Origin: Caballeronia sp. dw_19
GTDB taxonomy: Bacteria; Pseudomonadota; Gammaproteobacteria; Burkholderiales; Burkholderiaceae
NCBI RefSeq assembly: GCF_018449515.1
Contig: NZ_JAAVUQ010000006.1
Span: 186,001-250,000 of the forward strand
Direction: 5' to 3'
Length of the DNA stretch: 64,000 bases
A program made the translations under genes and the position numbers. Under the pieces are notes generated by a model. It was not told where the DNA came from, ran no database searches, and saw nothing but the letters and a program-made list of their open reading frames with translations. Below are positions 55,782 to 64,000 of the stretch, in pieces (within the stretch, counting starts at the first letter, position 1; every line of letters starts with the position of its first letter).

Positions 55782-57659
55782 ATGGCTTACACAAAAAAAC
55801 TCGACTTCGGCGGACGGGCGTTCAAAGACGTTCTTGGTTTCACTGTGGTTCACTGGGGCAAACAACCGTGGCGCATCGTAGCCATTGTCGTGCTCGCGCT
55901 GCTGTCGGCACTGGCCGACGTCCTCACGCCGCTCTTCGCAGGCCGGCTCGTGGATGCACTCGCCGCCGGCGCGGCTGGCAAGGAGCTGGCATGGCGCGCG
56001 GCCACGACGGCGTTCGGCATCCTGGCTTGCCTTGGGCTGGCAGCCACGCTGCTGCGTCAGCTCGTTTTCATGAACATCATCGTGTTGACGCTCAGGATGA
56101 TGAGCGAGATTGCCGCCAACGCGTTTCATCGCGTGCAACGGTTTTCCTCTGACTGGCACGGCAACAGCTTCGCCGGTTCGACCGTGCGCAAGATCACGCG
56201 CGGCATGTGGGCGCTCGACCTGCTCAACGACACGTTGCTCATCGCCCTGCTCCCGTCACTCGTCATGCTGGTCGGCGCGACCGTGCTGCTCGGCATGCAC
56301 TGGGCCGTCATGGGCGTGGTCGTGGGCCTCGGGTCGCTGCTCTACATCGCGGTGACGGTCGGCCTGTCGCTTGGCTTTGTCGCACCGGCCGCTCGTTTAG
56401 GCAACGCGTGGGACACCCGCATGGGTGGTGCGCTGGCAGATGCGGTGAGCTGCAACACGGTCGTCAAGGCCTTCGGTGCGGAAACGCGCGAGGAAGCGCG
56501 GCTTGCCCGCGTGATCGGCAAGTGGCGTCACCGGACGCGGCGCACATGGGCGCGTGGCACGATCAACGGCGGTGTGCAGGGCGGCATGCTGGTGGTCATG
56601 CAGGCGGCAATCCTGGGTGCTGCGCTGTTGCTGTGGGAAGCCGGCAAGGCCAGCGTGGGCGACATCACGTTCACGCTGACCATGTTCTTCATGTTGCAGG
56701 GTTATCTGCGCGAAGTCGGCATGCACGTGCGCAATCTGCAGCGCTCGGTCAACGACATGGAAGAGCTGGTATCGCTTGAAGGTCAGCCGCTCGGCGTGGA
56801 AGACAAGCCCGACGCCGGGCCGATCGCGATCCGTGAAGGCGAGATCCGCTTCGAGCATGTGACCTTCAGCTACGACGGCCACACGAAGCCGCTTTATGAG
56901 GACTTCTCGGTGCGGATTGCGCCGGGAGAGCGCGTAGGGTTGATCGGGCATTCGGGGTCCGGCAAGACCACATTGATCAAGCTTATCCAGCGGCTGTACG
57001 ACGTCTCGGGCGGCAGGATCATGATCGACAGGCAGAACATTGCCGATGTCAGCCAAGCGTCGCTGCGCGGCCAGATAGCGATCGTCCAGCAGGAGCCGGT
57101 GCTGTTCCATCGCTCGCTCGCGGAGAACATTGCGTACGCCCGGCCCGGTGCTACGCGTGCGGAAATCGAGCGGGCCGCACGGCAGGCCAGCGCCCACGAC
57201 TTTATCGCGGCGCTGCCTCAGGGTTACGAAACGCTCGTGGGTGAGCGCGGCATCAAGTTGTCGGGCGGCGAACGCCAGCGTGTGGCGATTGCCCGGGCGT
57301 TCCTCGCGGATGCGCCCGTCCTGATCCTGGACGAAGCAACGTCGAGCCTCGACAGCGAGAGCGAAGTGCTGATCCAGCAGGCAATGGAGCGGCTGATGGT
57401 CGGCCGTACCACGCTGGTGATTGCTCACCGGCTTTCAACGGTGCGGGCGCTGGACAGGCTGCTGGTGCTCGACAAAGGCAGGATTGCTGAGGAAGGCAGC
57501 CACGAGAAGCTGATCCAGCTCAATAACGGCTTGTACCGGCGGTTGTTCGAACGGCAGGCGCTCGGCTTGACGACCGATCGCGCGGAACCGGCCGGTGCAG
57601 TAAAAACCGGCCATCCAGCAGGTGGTTATGCCACCGATCCGATGACGACCGGGAGATGA
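55782..57659 (+). CDS. ABC exporter, fused permease and ATPase
   Basis: A 625-residue half-transporter: six-helix membrane domain (about residues 30-330; IVAIVVLALLSALADVLTPLFAGRLVDAL begins it) and an ATPase domain with Walker A GHSGSGKTT, signature LSGGERQRV, Walker B VLILDEATSS and H-loop IAHRLSTV. It probably works as a homodimer exporting a lipid-like or drug-like compound (MsbA-like family). ATG at MAYTKKLDFGG was preferred; a GTG 69 bases upstream lies inside hairpin 2. Its substrate is unknown and no partner gene is adjacent. Confidence 0.93.
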   Translation: MAYTKKLDFGGRAFKDVLGFTVVHWGKQPWRIVAIVVLALLSALADVLTPLFAGRLVDALAAGAAGKELAWRAATTAFGILACLGLAATLLRQLVFMNIIVLTLRMMSEIAANAFHRVQRFSSDWHGNSFAGSTVRKITRGMWALDLLNDTLLIALLPSLVMLVGATVLLGMHWAVMGVVVGLGSLLYIAVTVGLSLGFVAPAARLGNAWDTRMGGALADAVSCNTVVKAFGAETREEARLARVIGKWRHRTRRTWARGTINGGVQGGMLVVMQAAILGAALLLWEAGKASVGDITFTLTMFFMLQGYLREVGMHVRNLQRSVNDMEELVSLEGQPLGVEDKPDAGPIAIREGEIRFEHVTFSYDGHTKPLYEDFSVRIAPGERVGLIGHSGSGKTTLIKLIQRLYDVSGGRIMIDRQNIADVSQASLRGQIAIVQQEPVLFHRSLAENIAYARPGATRAEIERAARQASAHDFIAALPQGYETLVGERGIKLSGGERQRVAIARAFLADAPVLILDEATSSLDSESEVLIQQAMERLMVGRTTLVIAHRLSTVRALDRLLVLDKGRIAEEGSHEKLIQLNNGLYRRLFERQALGLTTDRAEPAGAVKTGHPAGGYATDPMTTGR

Positions 57660-57663
57660 TGCG

Positions 57664-57688
57664 ACGGTCCGGGTAGACCCCGGACCGT
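57664..57688. terminator. terminator-like hairpin
   Basis: ACGGTCCGGG and CCCGGACCGT form a perfect 10-bp stem around TAGAC, starting five bases after the exporter stop codon, in the gap before the convergent nuoM-like gene. Only a weak T stretch follows. Confidence 0.6.
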
Positions 57689-57798
57689 TGTATCAAAGTC
57701 CGGGGCATTGCAAACGCGTGATCTCGTTCACTCTTGATCTTTGAATTACGTAAGGCCTTCGCCGAATCCAGCGCGATGCGCCTCACGTTCCTCAAGCA

Positions 57799-59361
57799 CT
57801 AAAACCCTTTTGCACGAACCAGAAACGGTGCCGGCGAGTGAATCGACGCGTGCAGTCCTGTGTCTGGCCCGGGGAGATAGTCCGTGTGCGGTTGCTTCGA
57901 CTCATCAGCTTGCTTGAGCAGATTGGCAGCGGATGCATCGATAGAATCGGTCAGCGGTTTCGGATAAACGCCGATCGCCAGCACCAGCACCGCGAGCGCA
58001 CCCAGCATCCCAAACTCGCGTTTGCCGAGATCGCCGAGACCGGCTACGCCCGCATTGCCGACCGGTCCGTAGATGGTTCGCTTGTACATCCACAGCGTGT
58101 ACGAAGCGCTCAGGATCAGCGTCGTGCAAGCCAGCGCTCCGATCCAGAAATTGAACTTGACCGCACCCATGATGACCATGAATTCGCCGACAAAACCCGA
58201 GGTGCCGGGCAAGCCTACATTAGCCATCGAAAACAGCATGGCGAAGACCGCGAAACGCGGCATCACGTTGGCGACGCCGCCGTAGGCATCCATTGAACGC
58301 GTGTGCATCCGCTCCCACAGAATGCCGATGCACAGAAACATCGCGCCCGAGACAAAGCCATACGAAATCATCTGCACGATGGCGCCGTCCAAGCCGATGT
58401 CGTTGAACAGGAACAGCCCCAACGTGACGAGCCCCATGTGCGCGATGGCCGAGTACGCGAGCAGCTTGCTCATGTCCGTTTGCGCCAGCGCGACCAGGCT
58501 TGCATAGATCACCGCAATCAACGACAGCACGATGATCACCGGCGAAAAGAAATGCGCCACGTCCGGCGTGACAGGCAACGCGAACCGGAGGAAGCCGTAT
58601 GCGCCGAGCTTCAACATGCCGAGCACGACCGAAGCGCCCGTGGGCGCTTCAAGGTGGACCTGTGGCAGCCATGTATGGATCGGCCACATCGGAACCTTGA
58701 CGGCAAAGGCCGCAAAGAACGCGATGAACACCAGCACCTGCGGCGTGAAGCTCATGGGCAGCGCCTGCCAGCTGGCGAGGTCGAAGGTATGCGATTGCTG
58801 ATACAGATTCAACATCGCCATCAGCATCATCAGCGAGCCAACCAGCGAAAAGAAGAAGAACTTGACGGCCGCAAGCACGCGTCCGGTTCCGCCCCAGGAG
58901 CCAATCAGCAAATACATGGGAATCAGCGTCGCTTCGAAAAAGACGAAGAACAGCATGCCGTCGAGCGAGGCGAAGGTCCCGATCATCAGGCCCGACAGAA
59001 ACATGAACGACGCGAGATATTGCGCAACGCGCACCGTGATCACGTTCCACGAAGCAATGGTCACGATCAGCGTCGTGAACGCGGTGAGCACCGTGAGCCA
59101 CATCGAGATGCCATCGACACCGAGGTGATACGAGATATCGAAAGCCGGCAGCCAGTTCACGCGTTCGACGAACTGCATCGCAGCAGAATGGGTTTCAAAT
59201 CCGCTGACCAGCGGCAGCGTGACGACGAAGCAGACGGCCGACCCGGCAAGCGCGAGCCAGCGCGCAGGCATCGGGTTGCGGTCGGACCCGATCCTGAGGA
59301 TCGCGACGCCAAAGATGATTGGAAGCCAAATGGCAAGACTGAGAAGCGGTAAGGATGACAT
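57799..59361 (-). CDS. nuoM: NADH-quinone oxidoreductase subunit M-like protein, solitary
   Basis: A 520-residue antiporter-like membrane protein. Signature blocks are YHLGVDGISMWLTVLTAF, FFEATLIPMYLLIGSWGG with Glu143 (E144 in E. coli NuoM), AFAVKVPMWPIHTWLPQVHLEAPT with Lys222 (K234 in E. coli), and KLLAYSAIAHMGLVTLG. The proton-channel residues are therefore kept and the length is normal for NuoM. No other nuo, mrp or hydrogenase gene lies in the window. It could be a spare subunit, part of an unlinked complex, or a moonlighting antiporter. The long upstream gap suggests its own promoter. Confidence 0.9.
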   Translation of the reverse strand: MSSLPLLSLAIWLPIIFGVAILRIGSDRNPMPARWLALAGSAVCFVVTLPLVSGFETHSAAMQFVERVNWLPAFDISYHLGVDGISMWLTVLTAFTTLIVTIASWNVITVRVAQYLASFMFLSGLMIGTFASLDGMLFFVFFEATLIPMYLLIGSWGGTGRVLAAVKFFFFSLVGSLMMLMAMLNLYQQSHTFDLASWQALPMSFTPQVLVFIAFFAAFAVKVPMWPIHTWLPQVHLEAPTGASVVLGMLKLGAYGFLRFALPVTPDVAHFFSPVIIVLSLIAVIYASLVALAQTDMSKLLAYSAIAHMGLVTLGLFLFNDIGLDGAIVQMISYGFVSGAMFLCIGILWERMHTRSMDAYGGVANVMPRFAVFAMLFSMANVGLPGTSGFVGEFMVIMGAVKFNFWIGALACTTLILSASYTLWMYKRTIYGPVGNAGVAGLGDLGKREFGMLGALAVLVLAIGVYPKPLTDSIDASAANLLKQADESKQPHTDYLPGPDTGLHASIHSPAPFLVRAKGF

Positions 59362-60107
59362 CGCTGAGATAAGACCTTGTTTGAGCGCTAATCGGCACTG
59401 CCTGGGGCAAATCCGCTACTAAGTGTGAAAGAATGAAAGTCAATCGTTAGCCTGTTTCCCCCGGTCTGTCGTTAAACCGTGGACGTAAGGAAACGAAAGC
59501 TCGCCAGCGAGTACGAGCATCCTGCGTAAGGGTTAACGAGCATAATTCAGTCACAAATATTTTGCAGCGCAACAGTGATGAATTTTTCGTGATGCAGGCT
59601 TGTGGCTTGATTTAAAAGTGTTTCATGACGTCCGATGGACCATAAAAATGTGCGAACGCACAATATTTTTCGGAAGCATGACCCGCAATATGGGACGTCT
59701 CGACGAGCATCCGGCGGGTTGAAAACCCGTGGGGCTATCTCGAACGTTTCTTACAGTCGTGCTTTCGTTTCACTGTCACGGAAAATCAGATCCGTTCAGC
59801 GTCGGTATAGGTGAAGCACCTCTACGCTGCTAGACGGGATTCGGACGTACCGCGAAAACGCCGGGCCGAGTCGGCCCGGGAATCGTCATTTCGTTCCAGA
59901 TCTTCAGTGTCATTTACTTCGTATGACTATGTATTTCGCCGAACCACTCACCCATTGTTGGCCGGCAAGCGGCCTGCAGCGACCGCAGCAGCGCCCACGA
60001 TCCGGTCAAATCTAAAAAAAACTTCATTCTCCGATAGCGTTGTTTCAGATTTCGCAAGTCGCGAAATTACATAATGAATGGACCGATTACACATTGGGAG
60101 TTTCGCG
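59362..60107. other. long intergenic region
   Basis: About 745 bp between divergent genes without a convincing reading frame. Two symmetrical elements are present: TGTGCG-AA-CGCACA (59649-59662) and a small stem CGGGTT-GAA-AACCCG (59715-59729). Either could be regulatory; no RNA gene was recognised. Confidence 0.4.
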
Positions 60108-60482
60108 ATGTACCAAACACTATTAGTCGAGGCGGTCCACGATTCCGGGCGTCAGGCAGTACGCTTCGATATTGGATCGAACGCGGCAATCCTCGATGTC
60201 GATGACGTCGACCTGCTGATAGAACGTCTTGGCCAGATTCGCTCGGGGCTGTCGCCGGCCTTGCCGCACGAACCGTCGCGCACGCATAACTATGTGATCG
60301 AAATTGATCCGTGCTGGTATCTGGACAAGAATCCGTTGTTCGACGGGGTCGTGCTGCTGCTGCGTCATACCGGGCTCGGTTGGGCTGGCTTTGCGATTCC
60401 TCAGTCGAGCCTCGAGCGCCTGCAGGACGCTATCGTCAAGCCGGTGCCACAGTCGTTTGAAGTGAGCCAGATACCGAGTTGA
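60108..60482 (+). CDS. conserved hypothetical protein
   Basis: A 124-residue protein, MYQTLLVEAVHDSGRQAVRF..., with HNYVIEIDPCWYLDKNPLFDGVVLLLRHTGLGWAGFAIPQ. I recall similar proteins across Burkholderia, none with a known function. The ATG was chosen because GGGAG lies seven bases upstream; an ATG 30 bases earlier has no such site. No membrane helix or signal peptide. The next gene starts at its stop codon. Confidence 0.75.
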   Translation: MYQTLLVEAVHDSGRQAVRFDIGSNAAILDVDDVDLLIERLGQIRSGLSPALPHEPSRTHNYVIEIDPCWYLDKNPLFDGVVLLLRHTGLGWAGFAIPQSSLERLQDAIVKPVPQSFEVSQIPS

Positions 60483-60784
60483 ACACGCGTGCCGCCGGCA
60501 CGTTTGTCGTACGTGTGCTGAGTCACCCCACTGCCAACACGTTGGCTGTGATGTGGCGCGAAACAGCCCGCTACTGCTATCAGGAGCAGAAATGGAGACG
60601 GGCGCGCGCCGAAGGTCCGGGGCAATGCGCCCTTTCGTTCGTGTCCTTCAAGGCAGGTGCGTGGGTCTTCAGGCCCGCAGGTTCATCACGTCCGCTGAAT
60701 CGGGAGTGCAGCATTGCCGAGACATCGCTAACTGCAATGCTGGACGATCGAAAATCTTTAAACTTCGATGCAACAAGCCGCTAA
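60479..60784 (+). CDS. DUF3331-like small protein
   Basis: A 101-residue protein resembling DUF3331 proteins of Burkholderiaceae: VRVLSHPTANTLAVMWRETARYCYQEQKWRRARAEGPGQCALSF followed by AGAWVFRPAGSSRPLN. The family function is unknown. The only upstream start is a TTG that overlaps the stop of the previous gene by one frame step, so translation would be coupled. Start and reality are uncertain, but the fit to the family and the terminator right after its stop support it. Confidence 0.6.
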   Translation: MNTRAAGTFVVRVLSHPTANTLAVMWRETARYCYQEQKWRRARAEGPGQCALSFVSFKAGAWVFRPAGSSRPLNRECSIAETSLTAMLDDRKSLNFDATSR

Positions 60785-60791
60785 GAACTTT

Positions 60792-60833
60792 AAGGCTAGC
60801 CGATTTCCTTGTCGGCTAGCCTTTAGTTTTTTT
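60792..60833 (+). terminator. strong intrinsic terminator
   Basis: AAGGCTAGCCGA and TCGGCTAGCCTT form a perfect 12-bp stem with an eight-base loop, followed by TAG and seven T. It ends the small gene pair. Confidence 0.92.
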
Positions 60834-60860
60834 ATCCGCCCCGCATACCCATCTACAAGC

Positions 60861-60895
60861 AAAAAAACGACGCCGCATGAAACCACGCGGCGTCG
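60861..60895 (-). terminator. strong intrinsic terminator of the porin gene
   Basis: On the minus strand CGACGCCGC and GCGGCGTCG pair around ten bases and are followed by seven T. It lies 28 bp after the porin stop codon. Confidence 0.92.
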
Positions 60896-60922
60896 ATCAT
60901 TTACTCACTCACGCCCAGCGAC

Positions 60923-62089
60923 TTAGAACCGGTGACGCATGCCGACCGTTACGGCCACTTGCTTGTCCGTTGTAGACGGGCTCAGGCCGTTGATCGCTGC
61001 ATCACCCAACGCCGTGCCGTCGCCACCCGACGCGTGTTGAAACACGCCTTCCGCATATACGTCGGTGCGTTTGCTCAAGTCATAGTCTGCAAGCAGCGAG
61101 AACTGGTGATACTTCGGCTTAGCATCGCCGGCCGCCGTGTTGAACGAGCCGTTCGTGAACGTGTAAGCGCCTTCGAGACTCATCGCCGGTGTCAACGCGT
61201 AACGCGTATTCACTTCGTAGTTGTCCAGACGCAGACTGTTACCCGACAAGGCCGTATAACCGTCGTTCATGTTGATCGCATCGAGGCCGTCAAGCTTCGT
61301 GTGCGTGTACACGAATCCCACCGTGGCCGGGCCGAAAGCGTAGTTGACACCACCGCCGAACGTGCGTTGACGCGCGGCGACGAACGTTGATGTGTTATTC
61401 GCTCCCGACACTGCACCATTCGCGTTGTCGCCCTGGCCGGGATTGTTGATCTGCAAATACGACGCAGCGAAGCTCAACGGGCCATTGGAGTAAGACGCGC
61501 CCGCGCTATAAGCGCGATTGTCCGAGAATGCGCCCGCCTTGTTCGAAAAGCCGTACAAACCGCCGAACTTGAAACCGGCGTAATCAATGCTCGCGAACTT
61601 CACCGAGTTGCTGATGCTGAAGCTATTGTCCAGATTGTCGTTATCGAACGGGTGGGCGGCAAGGTTGTTGCCCAGACCCTGGCCGGCTTCCGACAGCGGC
61701 GCCAGATAATCAACCGTGGAATCGTATTGCTTGCCGAGCGTCACCGTACCGTACTGGTTCGATTGCAAACCAACATATGCCTGACGGCCGAAGATCTCAT
61801 TCGACTGCGAGAACGCGCCGTTGTTCACGTTGAAGCCATCTTCCAACTTGAAGATGGCGTGCATGCCGCCACCCAGGTCTTCGCTGCCCTTCAAGCCCCA
61901 CAGCGTGTCGCTGACGTTGCCGCTACCCACACCCCACGATTGGCCCGACGAGGCCGAACCCGGCGTGTGCGAGTTGTTCGCATACACCACCCCGGCATCG
62001 ATCACGCCATACAGCGTGACGCTGCTTTGCGCGTGAGCGGCTACTGCGAACAGGCTGGAAATAGTTGCAGCCAACAGAACTTTCTTCAT
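60923..62089 (-). CDS. general porin, Burkholderia type (Gram-negative porin family 4)
   Basis: A 388-residue outer-membrane porin. The signal peptide is MKKVLLAATISSLFAVAAHA, cleaved before QSSVTLYGVIDAG. Family blocks are LWGLKGSEDLGGGMHAIFKLE, FGRQAYVGLQSNQYGTVTLGKQYD and the closing beta strand VAVTVGMRHRF, with terminal Phe for Bam recognition. It forms a trimeric, 16-stranded channel in the family. GGAGTT lies before the ATG; a longer frame upstream is spurious. It is divergent from a LysR gene. Confidence 0.95.
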   Translation of the reverse strand: MKKVLLAATISSLFAVAAHAQSSVTLYGVIDAGVVYANNSHTPGSASSGQSWGVGSGNVSDTLWGLKGSEDLGGGMHAIFKLEDGFNVNNGAFSQSNEIFGRQAYVGLQSNQYGTVTLGKQYDSTVDYLAPLSEAGQGLGNNLAAHPFDNDNLDNSFSISNSVKFASIDYAGFKFGGLYGFSNKAGAFSDNRAYSAGASYSNGPLSFAASYLQINNPGQGDNANGAVSGANNTSTFVAARQRTFGGGVNYAFGPATVGFVYTHTKLDGLDAINMNDGYTALSGNSLRLDNYEVNTRYALTPAMSLEGAYTFTNGSFNTAAGDAKPKYHQFSLLADYDLSKRTDVYAEGVFQHASGGDGTALGDAAINGLSPSTTDKQVAVTVGMRHRF

Positions 62090-62535
62090 CTTGAACTCCA
62101 CATAGATAACGGGTTCCGGGTCAGGAGGCAGCTTGCAACGCTGCGTGACTTCGGCCGTACGCTTAAGCGAAGCAGGCAATGCTTCGAGCGGGAGGACATG
62201 CAGCGTTGAGTGCGGCCCTGACCTCAGAGCATCGAAGTCTACGGAGCGAGCGTCGCCAGGCAGCGTGGTCGAACTGAATGACAGATTTTCAGTTTTCGAA
62301 AGCAAGGCTTGGGCGATCAGCGCGAAGGCAGACGTGCGCTAGGTTTGAGCGCTGTTCTTGTTTTGTGGCATTCCCATCATCGAGGGTTTGCGTGTATCGA
62401 ATGCGCCACGCCATTGATTTATGGTTGCCTTAAGAACGGCCGACAAAGTTAAAAAAGACTTAATAAAGCAGGCGCGTCCTTGTTACGTCACGTAGCAGAT
62501 CATGCGGTCAGTCAAATCGATACAGGCTGCCCGTC
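62090..62535. other. divergent porin/LysR promoter region
   Basis: About 445 bp; the part near the LysR gene is AT-rich. No gene, strong repeat or clear operator was recognised. Confidence 0.4.
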
Positions 62536-63459
62536 ATGAATCAGCTACAAGCAATGCGCGTGTTCACCCGCGTGGTCGATCTCACCAGCTTCAGTCTGGC
62601 CGCCAAGCAACTCGGCATGTCGGCCGCAGCAGTCACCCGTAGCATCAGCATGCTGGAAGCGCACCTGAACATGCGCCTCCTGAATCGCTCCACGCGTCGG
62701 CTCTCGTTGACCGAAGCGGGACAGTCCTATGTGGACGGTTGCCGCACGATCATCCAGCAACTCGATACGATTGAAGAGAGCCTCGTGCGCTCAACCCGCG
62801 ATCTCAGCGGAACGTTGCGCGTGGCGGCGTCGACGACCTACGCCGCGTGCGGCTTGAGCAATCTGCTCGCGGCGTATCGTGCAGCGTATCCGCGCATTGG
62901 CTTTGATGTGACGACCTACGACTCGCCGATCGAGTTAATCGAGGGAGGTTTCGATGTCGGTTTTTCTGCCGATCGCAACCTGCCGAACTCGTCGCTGGTC
63001 TGCCGTCATCTCACCGCGTTCAAGGAGGTCACGGTCGCTTCGCCCGGTTATCTCTCCCAGAACGGCACGCCCGTGAATCCCGCAGCGCTCGCGCATCATC
63101 ATCTGCTGTCGATCTCCGACGGCTCCGCGCGTAATTGGGAATTCTCGGATCAGAACGGCGTGTATCGCGTGGCGACCGGAAATGCGCTGCACGCAACCAG
63201 CAGTGCAACGGTGCGTTCGGCAGCGCTGGCGGACATGGGGATCGCGTTGTTGCCGGCACCGCTGGTCAAGGACGATCTGGCGAAAGGCCTCCTGCTGCCC
63301 ATCCTCGGCCAGTTCCAGATTGCGGGTGGCGTACGCCAGGTGTCCATTCTCTATACGGGTCGCAACTATCTCTCGGCGAAGGTCCGGCATTTCATCGACT
63401 TCTCGGTGAGCCAGTACCGTGCCCCTGATAACACGGTAGGACTTCGTGCCGCGGCCTGA
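62536..63459 (+). CDS. LysR-family transcriptional regulator
   Basis: A 307-residue regulator with the opening MNQLQAMRVFTRVVDLTSFSLAAKQLGMSAAAVTRSISMLEAHLNMRLLNRSTRRLSLTEAG and the effector domain GTLRVAASTTYAACGLSNLLAAY, with SVRSAALADMGIALLPAPLVKDDLA-like C-terminal block. It belongs to the AaeR/PecT-like branch that often controls efflux or oxidoreductase genes. It is divergent from the porin gene, which it may regulate, and 30 bp ahead of a response regulator. Confidence 0.92.
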   Translation: MNQLQAMRVFTRVVDLTSFSLAAKQLGMSAAAVTRSISMLEAHLNMRLLNRSTRRLSLTEAGQSYVDGCRTIIQQLDTIEESLVRSTRDLSGTLRVAASTTYAACGLSNLLAAYRAAYPRIGFDVTTYDSPIELIEGGFDVGFSADRNLPNSSLVCRHLTAFKEVTVASPGYLSQNGTPVNPAALAHHHLLSISDGSARNWEFSDQNGVYRVATGNALHATSSATVRSAALADMGIALLPAPLVKDDLAKGLLLPILGQFQIAGGVRQVSILYTGRNYLSAKVRHFIDFSVSQYRAPDNTVGLRAAA

Positions 63460-63489
63460 CGTGCATCCCCCACTCTGGAGCGCGTTGTA

Positions 63490-64000
63490 ATGCCGAAAGT
63501 ACTTGCCATAGAAGATGACGAACTGATGGCGCAGGAAGTGACACGTGCATTGTCCGCACCGGGCTATACGGTCCAGGTTGCCCGCACGGGCCGCGACGGT
63601 ATTGCGAAAGCCATTGGCGGCGGTTATGACATCGTCACGCTTGATCGCATGTTGCCGGACCTGGATGGCCTCACGATTGTGACGACCATGCGAGGCGTCG
63701 GCATAGACACGCCTGTGCTGATCGTCAGTTCAATGAGCCATGTGGATGACCGCGTGCGCGGACTGCGAGCAGGCGGTGACGACTATCTCACCAAGCCTTT
63801 CTCTCACGATGAAATGCGCGCCCGCGTGGAAGCCTTGCTTCGACGCAAGGCGGGACCCGCATCCGACGAAACGGTCTTGCGCGTGCATGGCCTGGAGCTC
63901 AATCTCGTGCGCCGCCGCGCCACGCTTCACGGCCGTGTGCTCGACCTGCAGCCGACCGAGTTTCGCGTGCTCGAATTCATGATGCGTCATGTAGGTCAGG
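63490..64000 (+). CDS. OmpR-family response regulator, N-terminal part
   Basis: The gene runs off the right edge after 170 codons. The receiver domain has the acidic pair Asp9-Asp10 (LAIEDDELM), phosphorylation site Asp52 (IVTLDRMLPDLDG), the Ser switch (LIVSSM) and Lys in YLTKPF. The start of a winged-helix DNA-binding domain follows (VLRVHGLELNLVRRRATL and LDLQPTEFRVLEFMMRH). GGAG precedes the ATG by nine bases. A histidine kinase gene is expected just beyond the window. Confidence 0.93.
   Translation, partial: MPKVLAIEDDELMAQEVTRALSAPGYTVQVARTGRDGIAKAIGGGYDIVTLDRMLPDLDGLTIVTTMRGVGIDTPVLIVSSMSHVDDRVRGLRAGGDDYLTKPFSHDEMRARVEALLRRKAGPASDETVLRVHGLELNLVRRRATLHGRVLDLQPTEFRVLEFMMRHVGQ

Noticed and set aside
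59649..59729. Possible tRNA or small RNA gene in the long gap
   Set aside because: The small stem recalls a T-arm but no acceptor, D or anticodon arms could be built around it.
59811..60074. 87-codon plus-strand frame in the nuoM upstream gap
   Set aside because: Arg/Ser-rich composition, no ribosome binding site and no resemblance to known proteins.

Overview
The window reads as chromosomal DNA of a beta-proteobacterium of the order Burkholderiales, most likely close to Paraburkholderia or Caballeronia. The clues are uniformly high GC coding sequence, a Burkholderia-type general porin, a Bug-family periplasmic receptor, a DUF3331-like protein, the transglutaminase/ATP-grasp/DUF2126 locus, and many LysR, AraC and LuxR regulators. 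No rRNA, tRNA, CRISPR array, integrase or intact insertion sequence was seen. The mix of catabolic, transport and regulatory genes suggests an accessory-rich replicon, which is an inference.

Layout. Positions 1-2402 hold a minus-strand catabolic operon: acyl-CoA dehydrogenase, Bug receptor and the start of a flavoprotein, behind a perfect 20-bp palindrome. Positions 3152-20664 form an organosulfur-type island: two complete peptide/opine-type ABC importers, two tandem SfnB-like flavin monooxygenases, an orphan MetQ-like binding protein, an AhpD-like protein and a DszA/NtaA-type FMN monooxygenase. Positions 21159-30190 are a mosaic: a c-type-cytochrome lipoprotein, an FRG-domain protein, a Dcp-type oligopeptidase, a PhzF-like isomerase, a small membrane protein and a wHTH-Fic protein with an unusual operator array. 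A PAS-containing chemoreceptor follows.

Positions 32204-41504 hold the transglutaminase/amidoligase locus: transglutaminase-DUF2126, CP-ATP-grasp/alpha-E and transglutaminase on the minus strand, and a zinc metallopeptidase plus another transglutaminase-like gene diverging on the plus strand. It is a predicted, poorly characterised peptide-tagging or cross-linking system and is the best candidate here for undescribed biology. Positions 41533-50305 carry a flavin reductase, a VOC protein, an esterase, two LysR regulators, a decayed EamA transporter, two small genes and a LuxR regulator divergent from a tryptophan 2-monooxygenase-like gene (iaaM). Positions 50587-64000 carry a zinc alcohol dehydrogenase, an AraC/SDR divergent pair, a PEP-mutase-like lyase, an ABC exporter behind an elaborate leader, a solitary NuoM, a small conserved gene pair, a porin with divergent LysR, and the start of an OmpR-type response regulator.

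How the genes may work together. In the sulfur island the importers would bring in peptide-like or thio-organic substrates, and the FMN monooxygenases would release sulfur as sulfite. This is inferred from family and context; the substrate is unknown. A flavin reductase, which such oxygenases need, lies about 21 kb away and may not be linked. All functional statements rest on reading the translated sequences; no database search was run.
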